Below are positions 51,956 to 59,228 of a stretch of 64,000 nucleotides of DNA, piece after piece. Within the stretch, counting starts at the first letter, position 1. Each line of letters starts with the position of its first letter. Position numbers and translations under genes: made by a program. This DNA is from Pseudoselenomonas ruminantium. Lineage in GTDB: Bacteria; Bacillota; Negativicutes; Selenomonadales; Selenomonadaceae. The notes below the pieces were generated by a model that had not been told where the DNA came from, did no database searches, and saw only the letters and a program-made list of their open reading frames with translations. The stretch is from the NCBI RefSeq assembly GCF_900104055.1, contig NZ_FNJQ01000007.1, positions 1 through 64,000 of the forward strand, read 5' to 3'.

Positions 51956-51992
51956 TTGACCGGTCAATTGACTTGTCAAATTGACTGGTCAC
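51956..51992. promoter_or_regulatory. three tandem 12-bp palindromes upstream of the L,D-transpeptidase gene
   Basis: TTGACCGGTCAA (51956-51967, perfect palindrome), TTGACTTGTCAA (51968-51979) and TTGACTGGTCAC (51981-51992) lie head to tail in the leader of the gene, just downstream of the predicted transcription start. Matching sites lie upstream of hisG (28795-28819). They look like operators of one regulator. Confidence 0.6.
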
Positions 51993-51998
51993 TACACT

Positions 51999-52027
51999 AT
52001 CCTATCATTATGGCAGGATTTTTTCAA
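51999..52027 (-). promoter_or_regulatory. probable promoter of the L,D-transpeptidase gene
   Basis: On the minus strand, TTGAAA (52027-52022), a 17-base spacer and TAGGAT (52004-51999) precede the palindrome array. Confidence 0.5.
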
Positions 52028-52099
52028 TAAGAATATACACGAATCTGAAAAAACATCCGTCAAACATCAACGGAAAAGAATTTATAATTTTCCCAACTC

Positions 52100-52128
52100 A
52101 AAAGGCCGTCTGCAACAGGCGGCCTTTT
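52100..52128. terminator. terminator hairpin AAAAGGCCG/CGGCCTTTT
   Basis: AAAAGGCCG (52100-52108) pairs with CGGCCTTTT (52120-52128) around a short inner stem. It is symmetric, so it can act on both strands; here it most likely ends the trmD operon on the minus strand. Confidence 0.8.
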
Positions 52129-52195
52129 GAGGTTATATATCCAGCACACATTACAGGAATTATGTTCTCTCAGAATATTTCCCACGCACAGAATA

Positions 52196-52927
52196 TTATT
52201 CATTTTCTGCTAAAAACTGCCTGTCTTTATCCGACAGTTCTGCTTTGTCCAGAAGGTCAGGCCGGTGTTTCTTCGTCACAAGCAGGGACTGCTCGCGGCG
52301 CCACTGGCGGATCTTGGCGTGGTCACCGTTCAGGAGTACCTCGGGCACTTCCATGCCTTCGAACTCTCTGGGCCGGGTATACTGGGGAAATTCCAGCAAA
52401 CCTTCGTAGAAGGAATCCGTCGGTGCAGAATCCTCATGTCCCAGCACGCCTGGCAGCATTCTGGATACTGCATCCGTGATGACCATAGCCGGCAGTTCGC
52501 CGCCGGTCAGCACGAAATCACCGATGGAGATGGCTTCATCGGCCAATTTATAGATGCGGGCATCAAATCCTTCGTAATGGCCGCAGATAAAGACCAGCTG
52601 ATCATAGCCTGCCAGTTCCTTGGCCTTGGCCTGATTGAAGGTCGGACCGGACGGATCCATGATCAGCACGCGGCGGTTGGCTGCGTATTCTTCCGTACGG
52701 GAGAGCACGTCCCGCACAGCCTTGTACATCGGCTCCGGCTTCAGCACCATGCCCGCGCCACCCCCAAAGGGGCTGTCGTCTACATGATGATGCTTGTCCT
52801 CGGCAAAGTCCCGGAAGTTGGTGAAATGGATATCGAGAATGCCGTTATCCACAGCCCGTTTGGTGATGCTGTCACCGAATGGGCCAGAGAACATCTCCGG
52901 GAAGATGGTCACCATATCAATGCGCAT
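52196..52927 (-). CDS. trmD: tRNA (guanine37-N1)-methyltransferase
   Basis: A 243-residue SPOUT methyltransferase that protects against frameshifting by m1G37. MRIDMVTIFPEMF start, LVFICGHYEGFDARI and SIGDFVLTGGELPAMV form the SAM-binding knot. It overlaps the end of rimM by 11 bases; last gene of the ylxM-trmD operon. Confidence 0.96.
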   Translation of the reverse strand: MRIDMVTIFPEMFSGPFGDSITKRAVDNGILDIHFTNFRDFAEDKHHHVDDSPFGGGAGMVLKPEPMYKAVRDVLSRTEEYAANRRVLIMDPSGPTFNQAKAKELAGYDQLVFICGHYEGFDARIYKLADEAISIGDFVLTGGELPAMVITDAVSRMLPGVLGHEDSAPTDSFYEGLLEFPQYTRPREFEGMEVPEVLLNGDHAKIRQWRREQSLLVTKKHRPDLLDKAELSDKDRQFLAENE

Positions 52928-53462
52928 CGGAAATCTCCTCAGGCATCTCGACAACCATGCGGCCGCCAGGTACATCAATCTCCTTGACCACGGCCTTGAG
53001 GGCCGGAATCAGCAGTTCTCCGCCATCCGTACGGCGAGTCTGATAGACATCATTGCTGCCCGTGCGCAGGACATTTTCCACCTTGCCGAGTTCCTTGCCT
53101 TCGCTATCATAAACCGTCAGGCCGATGATATCAAAGGTATAGTATTCGCCTTCCTGCAGGGGAGCAGCCTCACTGCGGTCAACGGTCAGCAATCTGCCCG
53201 TCAGGCTCATAGCGGCTTCACGGACAGGATATTCCTTGAACTTCATCAGCACATACTGCTTATGGTACTTGCAGCTCTCGATATGGAGCATTTCACTGCC
53301 CACCATGACTTCCGTCATGGTCTCGAAACGCTCGACAAAGTCCGTCAGCGGGATGATGCGCATTTCTCCATGGATGCCATGGGGGGCGCCTACCTTGCCG
53401 ATGGTCACGCGGTTCTTGTCGCGCTTGTTTTTCTTAGCTGCGAATGGCGATAACTTTGTCAT
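52917..53462 (-). CDS. rimM: 16S rRNA processing protein RimM
   Basis: A 181-residue ribosome maturation factor for the 30S head. RVTIGKVGAPHGIHGEMRI marks the N-terminal RimM domain; a PRC-barrel (IIGLTVYDSEGKELGKV, NDVYQTRR) and LIPALKAVVKEIDVPGGRMVVEM close it. The annotated start overlaps the upstream gene by 29 bases; a later start near RVTIGK is possible. Confidence 0.94.
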   Translation of the reverse strand: MTKLSPFAAKKNKRDKNRVTIGKVGAPHGIHGEMRIIPLTDFVERFETMTEVMVGSEMLHIESCKYHKQYVLMKFKEYPVREAAMSLTGRLLTVDRSEAAPLQEGEYYTFDIIGLTVYDSEGKELGKVENVLRTGSNDVYQTRRTDGGELLIPALKAVVKEIDVPGGRMVVEMPEEISDAH

Positions 53463-53865
53463 CTTCCACCAGCACTTCCACGTTCATGATTTCACGCATA
53501 TCGTCGCCCACATGAACTTCTACCTGATGTTCGAGCGTGCCCTGCACGATTTCTGCGCCCAGTACCATCTTTTCCATCTCTTCCTTGCGGGCCAGGGACT
53601 CTTCACGGAACTGCAGGCGCTTGTTGCGCTCTTCGCCGAAATGAGCCTGAATGGCCTGCAGACGCTGGATTTCCTCAGCCGTCGGTGCCTCAGCATCTGC
53701 CGGCTGGTTTTCCTGCATCACACGCTTTTCCTGGATATTGAGCTGCTGCACTTCGAGCTCAGCGCGGTTGATGCCCTCGGTCAGGTCCGTGAGAATCTTG
53801 TTCTTGAGTTTTTCCGTTAATTTTGCCTTAATGGTTACAGGCACTTTCAGTGAAATAGAATCCAT
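53434..53865 (-). CDS. ylqD: YlqD-family protein
   Basis: A 143-residue protein with a long helical central part (about 30-95, Glu/Gln/Arg rich) and a C-terminal beta segment (EHQVEVHVGDDMREI, VEVLVEDDKVIAI). Position between khpA and rimM matches ylqD of Firmicutes; function unknown. ATG 53865 follows AGAGGAA. Confidence 0.8.
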   Translation of the reverse strand: MDSISLKVPVTIKAKLTEKLKNKILTDLTEGINRAELEVQQLNIQEKRVMQENQPADAEAPTAEEIQRLQAIQAHFGEERNKRLQFREESLARKEEMEKMVLGAEIVQGTLEHQVEVHVGDDMREIMNVEVLVEDDKVIAIRS

Positions 53866-53942
53866 GACAGTTCCTCTTTTCTCTTTCTTTTTTACAGCAA
53901 AAAAACGGCAAGACACCCAAAGGTAATCCTGCCGCTTTTCAT

Positions 53943-54170
53943 TTAAATAATCTCAACCGTGACTTTCGTATTTTCCCGAGTGGCCGCGGCTTTGACCACG
54001 GTGCGCAAAGCTTTGGCGATGCGCCCCTGGCGTCCGATGACCTTACCCATGTCATCTTCTGCCACATGGAGGCTGAGCACGGTCTGCCCGTCCTCCTGCC
54101 GTGAAGAAACCTCCACGGACTCTGGATGCTCCACAAGGGACTTGGCGATTACTGCAACAAGTTTTTCCAT
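53943..54170 (-). CDS. khpA: KH-domain RNA-binding protein KhpA
   Basis: A 75-residue single KH domain with the GxxG loop VIGRQGRIAKALR. It usually partners with KhpB/Jag in RNA binding tied to cell shape. ATG 54170 follows GGAGAG. It lies 15 bases after rpsP. Confidence 0.92.
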   Translation of the reverse strand: MEKLVAVIAKSLVEHPESVEVSSRQEDGQTVLSLHVAEDDMGKVIGRQGRIAKALRTVVKAAATRENTKVTVEII

Positions 54171-54185
54171 GTCGCTTCTCTCCAA

Positions 54186-54455
54186 TTACTTCTTCTTGGA
54201 TTCAGCGAACTTAGCCATAATGCCCTGCTTGCTGAACAGATTTTTAACGGTATCGGTCGGCTGAGCACCTTTGTTCATCCAATCAAGAACCTTTTCCTCG
54301 TCGAGGCTGACAACTGCCGGCTGCTTGGAAGGATCGTAGTTACCGAGAATCTCGATGAAACGACCATCACGCGGAGCACGGGAATCAGCTACTACCACGC
54401 GGTAGAAGGGGTTCTTCTTTGCACCCATACGGTTCAAACGAATCTTTACTGCCAT
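54186..54455 (-). CDS. rpsP: 30S ribosomal protein S16
   Basis: An 89-residue S16: [33 protein letters not shown] is the family signature. GAAAGGTGG precedes the ATG. It lies between ffh and khpA as in other Firmicutes. Confidence 0.97.
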   Translation of the reverse strand: MAVKIRLNRMGAKKNPFYRVVVADSRAPRDGRFIEILGNYDPSKQPAVVSLDEEKVLDWMNKGAQPTDTVKNLFSKQGIMAKFAESKKK

Positions 54456-54494
54456 GAAATTTCACCACCTTTCGAAAGTGTAATGATTTAAAAT

Positions 54495-55877
54495 TTAACG
54501 CATGAACGGCATCTTCGGGAAACCACCAAGGTTTCCGAGCGCCCCGAGACCTGGGAAGCCCTTGCCCTTCTGCATTTTTTTCATTTTCTTCATCATCTTT
54601 TTCATTTCGCCAAACTGCTTCAAGAGCTTGTTGACGTCCTGCACCTTGGTGCCGGAGCCCATGGCGATACGCTTGCGGCGGCTGCCGTTGATGATGGAAA
54701 TATCAGCGCGTTCCTTCGGCGTCATGGAACGGATGATGGCCTCAATCTGGCGCATCTCCTTGCCATCGAGGTCAATATCCTGACCTTCGAGCTGTTTCTT
54801 GAGCCCGCCCATGCCGGGAATCATGCCTAAGATGTTTTCCAGCGAGCCAAGTTTCTTGACCTGCTGCATCTGGGAGAGGAAATCATCCAGAGTGAATTCA
54901 TCCTTGCGGAGCTTCTTCTCCATTTTCTTGGCTTCTTCCATATCGAAGGTCTGCTGGGCTTTTTCCACGAGGGAAAGTACATCGCCCATGCCGAGGATAC
55001 GGGAAGCCATGCGGTCCGGATGGAAGGGCTGGAGCGGTTCCAGCTTCTCGCCCACACCGACGAACTTTATGGGAACATTCGTGACTGCTTTGACGGAAAG
55101 CGCCGCACCACCGCGGGCATCGCCGTCGAGCTTGGTCATGATGACACCGTCTAAGCCAAGGCTTTCGTTGAAGGTCTGCGCCACATTGACCGATTCCTGA
55201 CCGGTCATGGCATCCACAACGAGCAGGATCTCATGTGGTTTGACTTCTGCCTTGATATCGCGAAGCTCCTGCATCAGGGCTTCGTCAATCTGCAAGCGGC
55301 CTGCCGTATCGATGATGATCACATCGTTGGCATGGCTTTGCGAATAAGCGATCGAGGATTTGGCAATGGTCACCGCATCCGTACCCTGCTCCATAGAGAA
55401 CACGGGGATGTCCAATTGCTTTCCTACTACCTGCAACTGCTTGATAGCAGCCGGACGGTAGATATCGCAGGCAACGAGCAAAGGCCGTTTGCCCTGCTTC
55501 TTGAGGGACAAGCCCAGCTTACCAGCGGAAGTGGTCTTACCAGCACCCTGCAAACCTGCCATCATGATGATGGTGGGCGGATTCGGGCTCATATTGATGC
55601 GACTCTGCGTGCCGCCCATGAGGTTCGTAAGTTCCTCATCAACAATCTTCACGACCACCTGAGCCGGCGTCAGAGTTTCCAAAATATCCTGACCAATGGC
55701 CCGTTCCTTGACGGTCTTGATGAAATTCTTGACGACCTTGAAGTTGACATCTGCTTCGAGAAGTGCCATCCGCACTTCCCGCATGGCTTCGTTGACATCA
55801 TCTTCCGTCAACTTGCCATGACCGCGAAGCTTCTTGAATGTCTCCTGCAAACGGTCGGATAAACTCTCAAATATCAA
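54495..55877 (-). CDS. ffh: signal recognition particle protein
   Basis: A 460-residue SRP54 GTPase that targets membrane proteins. N domain, then G domain with GLQGAGKTTSAGKL, DTAGRLQID and TKLDGDARGGAAL, then a Met-rich M domain (MPGMGGLKKQL; GSGTKVQDVNKLLKQFGEMK) binding signal peptides and SRP RNA. It overlaps the ylxM stop by 4 bases. Confidence 0.97.
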   Translation of the reverse strand: MIFESLSDRLQETFKKLRGHGKLTEDDVNEAMREVRMALLEADVNFKVVKNFIKTVKERAIGQDILETLTPAQVVVKIVDEELTNLMGGTQSRINMSPNPPTIIMMAGLQGAGKTTSAGKLGLSLKKQGKRPLLVACDIYRPAAIKQLQVVGKQLDIPVFSMEQGTDAVTIAKSSIAYSQSHANDVIIIDTAGRLQIDEALMQELRDIKAEVKPHEILLVVDAMTGQESVNVAQTFNESLGLDGVIMTKLDGDARGGAALSVKAVTNVPIKFVGVGEKLEPLQPFHPDRMASRILGMGDVLSLVEKAQQTFDMEEAKKMEKKLRKDEFTLDDFLSQMQQVKKLGSLENILGMIPGMGGLKKQLEGQDIDLDGKEMRQIEAIIRSMTPKERADISIINGSRRKRIAMGSGTKVQDVNKLLKQFGEMKKMMKKMKKMQKGKGFPGLGALGNLGGFPKMPFMR

Positions 55878-56242
55878 ACGGATACCTCCTGACCGAGTCC
55901 CTGTCCAATATAGGGTTCCAATCGGTCAAGGACTTCATCAACAGCCTTGGCATTGGCCGGCTGCTTTAGCCCTTTGATTGACTCGTAGATTTTTGCCAGC
56001 TCCTGACGCTCCCTGTTATAGCGCGAGGCCAGGCCCAGCTTCTTTTCGTAGGACTCCATCGCCTTCTCACTGCGATGGATATTGTCGTAAACCGCCTGCC
56101 GGGATATGCCCAGCTCCTCACCGATTTCCGACAAGGAAAAGTCCTCAAACAGGTGCAAGCGCAAACATTCCTGTTGCTTCTCCGTCAGGAGTGCCCCATA
56201 CAAGTCAAAAAGCGTGGACAAATATAAGAACTGCTCCATCAT
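55874..56242 (-). CDS. ylxM: YlxM-like SRP-operon helix-turn-helix protein
   Basis: A 122-residue protein with a sigma-70 region 4-like helix-turn-helix (LTEKQQECLRLHLFEDFSLSEIGEELGISRQAVYDNI), as in YlxM, the partner gene of ffh. ATG 56242 is chosen because AGGTG is 6 bases upstream; earlier in-frame starts lack a site. Confidence 0.9.
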   Translation of the reverse strand: MMEQFLYLSTLFDLYGALLTEKQQECLRLHLFEDFSLSEIGEELGISRQAVYDNIHRSEKAMESYEKKLGLASRYNRERQELAKIYESIKGLKQPANAKAVDEVLDRLEPYIGQGLGQEVSV

Positions 56243-56415
56243 GGTCATCACCTGCTTCGAAATTAGGTGCCAAGGTTTCCCCCTTGACATAGGCTATTAT
56301 AGCGAAGGTCCAAGAGACTGTCAAGTGTTTTTCCTTGTCAGCTGGAAAATTTATGGAAAAAATTTTTTCATTCGGTTATAATTTAAGACAGATTTGAATT
56401 TAGGAGACGAAGCAC

Positions 56416-57204
56416 ATGCATCAATATTTATTCTTTATCGGCGACTTTCCCATCCGTTCTTATGGGCTGGTGATTTCCCTGTCCATTATCCTGGCCACTG
56501 GTGTTGGCTATTTCTTGGTCAAACAGGATGGGCGCGGAGTCGAAAAATATATCGTCGATCTCGGCATCTACTGCGGACTGGCAGGCCTTTTGGGCGCGCG
56601 CCTCTGGGATGTGTTCTTCTTCGACTGGGATTACTATTCCCACCATCTGACGGAGATATTGAACGTCTGGCAGGGCGGCATGGCCATTCAGGGCGGTGTA
56701 ACGCTGGGCGTGCTCACAGGCATCACCTACTGCCGCTATCATAAGCTGGACACCCTGCACCTGATGGACGTACTTGCACCGGCCATTATCTTAGGTCAGG
56801 CGCTGGGACGCTGCGCCAACCTGCTGAACGGTGATGCCTTCGGGGCCCCCACGGGCGGCAATTTCGGCATTGTCTACCCTGCCACCACATTGGCCGCACA
56901 TACCTATGGCACGCAGCCTCTGTGGCCCGCCGAGATCTGGGAAGGCCAGCTCGATATGGTCATCTTCGCCCTGCTGCTGATCTTCCGCGGCACGGTAAAC
57001 CACGCAAAAGGGCAGTGCTTTGCCCTCTATGTGATGCTCTACTGCGCCGCCCGCTTTGGCCTGGAGTTCCTGCGCGGCGATTATGCGGAAAAAGTGCTGG
57101 GCTTTATGACCAGCGGTCAGACCACCAGCGCGGTTGGCTTTGCTTTGGCCTTTATCGCCTTTATCGCCTTTATCTATCTGCAAGGGAAAAAAACATCTGC
57201 CTAA
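56416..57204 (+). CDS. lgt: prolipoprotein diacylglyceryl transferase
   Basis: A 262-residue inner-membrane enzyme with about 7 helices that adds diacylglycerol to the lipobox Cys of lipoproteins. FPIRSYGLVISLSII and the signature LGRCANLLNGDAFGAPT are clear. It is a lone + strand gene in a - strand region. TATAAT at 56377-56382 is a likely -10, 34 bases before the start. Confidence 0.95.
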   Translation: MHQYLFFIGDFPIRSYGLVISLSIILATGVGYFLVKQDGRGVEKYIVDLGIYCGLAGLLGARLWDVFFFDWDYYSHHLTEILNVWQGGMAIQGGVTLGVLTGITYCRYHKLDTLHLMDVLAPAIILGQALGRCANLLNGDAFGAPTGGNFGIVYPATTLAAHTYGTQPLWPAEIWEGQLDMVIFALLLIFRGTVNHAKGQCFALYVMLYCAARFGLEFLRGDYAEKVLGFMTSGQTTSAVGFALAFIAFIAFIYLQGKKTSA

Positions 57205-57210
57205 AGAAAA

Positions 57211-57234
57211 TGGGACTGCAGTTCAGCAGTCCCA
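57211..57234. terminator. terminator between lgt and the convergent gene
   Basis: TGGGACTGC (57211-57219) and GCAGTCCCA (57226-57234) form a 9-bp stem followed by TCTTTTAT; on the minus strand it is followed by TTTTCTTT. Confidence 0.8.
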
Positions 57235-57238
57235 TCTT

Positions 57239-57604
57239 TTATATGGCCACGGCCCATTCTTCCTCTGGCACCATCACCAGACGATTGCTCTTCAACGGCA
57301 GGTTCAATGGCCGCAGGTCCAGTTCCCGCGGGCGCCATTTCCGCACAGGCTCGTCCTCAGGTTCCACATAATGCGGTGCGGAAATGCAGGACAGCTGGCA
57401 GTAGCCCAGGTCGCGAATCCACTCGTCGAGCATGGTCTGCACCACCAGCATCTGGCTTTTTGACATATCAGGATTTTCCTTGCATATTCTGGCAGTCCCC
57501 AATGAGTCGAGCAATATTTCCCCTGTAACCGCTTCTGGAGACAGGCCGAAGCCAAACAGCTCCTCTGCTCCCATGCGCCCCAAACGCTCAATCCAAACCA
57601 GCAT
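57239..57604 (-). CDS. hypothetical protein
   Basis: A 121-residue soluble protein that I do not recognise. The N-terminal part is helical (IERLGRMGAEELFGFGLSPEAVTGEILLDSLGTAR), with a Pro-rich middle (PHYVEPEDEPVRKWRPREL) and a hydrophobic end. ATG 57604 follows GAGGAG at 9 bases, so it is probably translated. It stands alone between lgt and metK. Confidence 0.6.
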   Translation of the reverse strand: MLVWIERLGRMGAEELFGFGLSPEAVTGEILLDSLGTARICKENPDMSKSQMLVVQTMLDEWIRDLGYCQLSCISAPHYVEPEDEPVRKWRPRELDLRPLNLPLKSNRLVMVPEEEWAVAI

Positions 57605-57696
57605 AGCAATCAACTCCTCTCGTTAATACAAGATGACTAGTTTTCCCATGTATTATGATTAGACATTTCTGGCAAATATCCTTCAAATATAGACAA

Positions 57697-57731
57697 AGGA
57701 CTGAAAAAGTTTCTGACACTTTTCCAGTCCT
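57697..57731 (-). terminator. terminator of metK
   Basis: AGGACTG (57697-57703) with AAAAGT pairs with ACTTTT and CAGTCCT (57725-57731); on the minus strand TTTGTCT follows. It lies 18 bases past the metK stop. Confidence 0.75.
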
Positions 57732-57748
57732 GTCTTCTTATGTTTTAA

Positions 57749-58939
57749 TTATAAGCCTGCTTCTTTTTTCAGCACGTCAGCTTTGTCCGTGTGTTCCCAG
57801 GGCAGGTCCACATCGGTACGGCCGAAGTGGCCATAGGCTGCAGTCTGCTTGTAGATGGGACGGCGCAGGTCGAGCATCTTGATGATGCCGGCCGGACGCA
57901 GGTCGAAGTGCTTGCTCACGAGTTCCTCGATCTTTTCCTCATCCACCTTGTTGGTACCAAAGGTATCTACCATGACGGAAACCGGATATGCTACGCCGAT
58001 GGCGTAAGCCAGCTGAATCTCGCACTTGTCGGCCAGGCCGGCAGCCACGATGTTCTTGGCCACATAACGGGCAGCATAGGCGGCACTGCGGTCCACCTTC
58101 GTGGGATCCTTGCCGGAGAAAGCGCCACCGCCATGACGTGCCCAGCCGCCATAGGTATCCACGATGATCTTGCGCCCCGTGAGGCCGGAGTCACCCTGCG
58201 GACCACCGATCACGAACTTGCCCGTCGGGTTGACGAAAATACGGGTATCTTCCTTGAGCAGTTCGGCGGGCACAACCGGCTTGATCACATGCTCGATGAG
58301 GTCCTTGCGGATCTGCTCGAGCGTCACGTCTTCATCATGCTGGGTGGAGATAACGATGGTATCCACAGCCACAGCCTTGCCATCTTCATAGGCAATAGTA
58401 ACCTGCGTCTTGCCATCCGGACGCAGATACGGCAGCGTGCCATCCTTACGGACTTCCGCCAAGCGGCGTGCCAGACGATGCGCCAAGGCAATGGGCAGCG
58501 GCATGAATTCCGGCGTCTCGTTCGTTGCGTAACCAAACATCATGCCCTGGTCGCCGGCACCAATGGCTTCAGCGGCATCCATCCCGCCTTCACGCGACTC
58601 GATTGCCTCATTAACACCCTGCGCGATATCCGGGGACTGCTCATCAAGCGAAACGAGGATACCGCAGGTAGCGGCGTCAAAACCATATTTTGCACGCGTA
58701 TAACCGATTTCCTTTACCGTATCACGAATGATCTTCGGAATATCGACATAGCACTTCGTGGAAATCTCGCCAACGACATGAACCTGTCCCGTCGTCACCA
58801 TCGTTTCACAGGCCACGCGGCCCATCGGATCCTCAGCCAGGATGGCATCGAGGATGCTGTCGGAGATCTGGTCCGCCATTTTATCCGGATGACCTTCCGT
58901 TACGGATTCCGACGTGAACAGCATGCGTTTCTTACTCAT
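57749..58939 (-). CDS. metK: S-adenosylmethionine synthetase
   Basis: A 396-residue MetK making SAM from ATP and Met. [31 protein letters not shown] and [17 protein letters not shown] (P-loop) are intact. It is controlled by a SAM-I riboswitch in its leader. SAM supply is relevant to the many radical SAM enzymes of the peptide cluster, though the genes are not linked. Confidence 0.98.
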   Translation of the reverse strand: MSKKRMLFTSESVTEGHPDKMADQISDSILDAILAEDPMGRVACETMVTTGQVHVVGEISTKCYVDIPKIIRDTVKEIGYTRAKYGFDAATCGILVSLDEQSPDIAQGVNEAIESREGGMDAAEAIGAGDQGMMFGYATNETPEFMPLPIALAHRLARRLAEVRKDGTLPYLRPDGKTQVTIAYEDGKAVAVDTIVISTQHDEDVTLEQIRKDLIEHVIKPVVPAELLKEDTRIFVNPTGKFVIGGPQGDSGLTGRKIIVDTYGGWARHGGGAFSGKDPTKVDRSAAYAARYVAKNIVAAGLADKCEIQLAYAIGVAYPVSVMVDTFGTNKVDEEKIEELVSKHFDLRPAGIIKMLDLRRPIYKQTAAYGHFGRTDVDLPWEHTDKADVLKKEAGL

Positions 58940-59007
58940 AATCTTTCCTCCTTAAATGTAGCATAAACTGCTGCGCTGAATTAGCTCGTCTCCGTTGGCA
59001 AAAAGAA

Positions 59008-59033
59008 AAGGCTCTCATAAATGAGAGCCTTTC
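59008..59033 (-). terminator. riboswitch expression-platform terminator
   Basis: AAAGGCTCTCAT/ATGAGAGCCTTT forms a perfect stem followed on the minus strand by TCTTTTTG. It shares GAGAG sequence with the 3' side of riboswitch P1, allowing an antiterminator. Confidence 0.92.
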
Positions 59034-59035
59034 AT

Positions 59036-59147
59036 CTTTACTCTCATCTTCTAGGACTATGCCTAAAGGAATTGGCACCGTTTCACGTTCATGATGGTTG
59101 CCGCAGCTTCATCGGGCCTATCCCTCCACTGCTCTGGATGAGTTTCT
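59036..59147 (-). ncRNA. SAM-I (S-box) riboswitch
   Basis: On the minus strand, ACTCATCCAGAGCAGTGGAG, then AGGCCCGATGAAGC, GCGGCAACC, GGTGCCAATTCC and a closing GATGAGAG match the SAM-I core and its P1, P2 and P3-P4 elements. A terminator hairpin (59008-59033) and metK lie downstream, so high SAM should stop metK transcription. Confidence 0.96.
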
Positions 59148-59228
59148 ATTCAGCTGTAATTGATAATTTAATTTTACATGATTATTTTCCTACTGTCAAG
59201 GAAAATAGTCGAAACACTTTGATATTGG

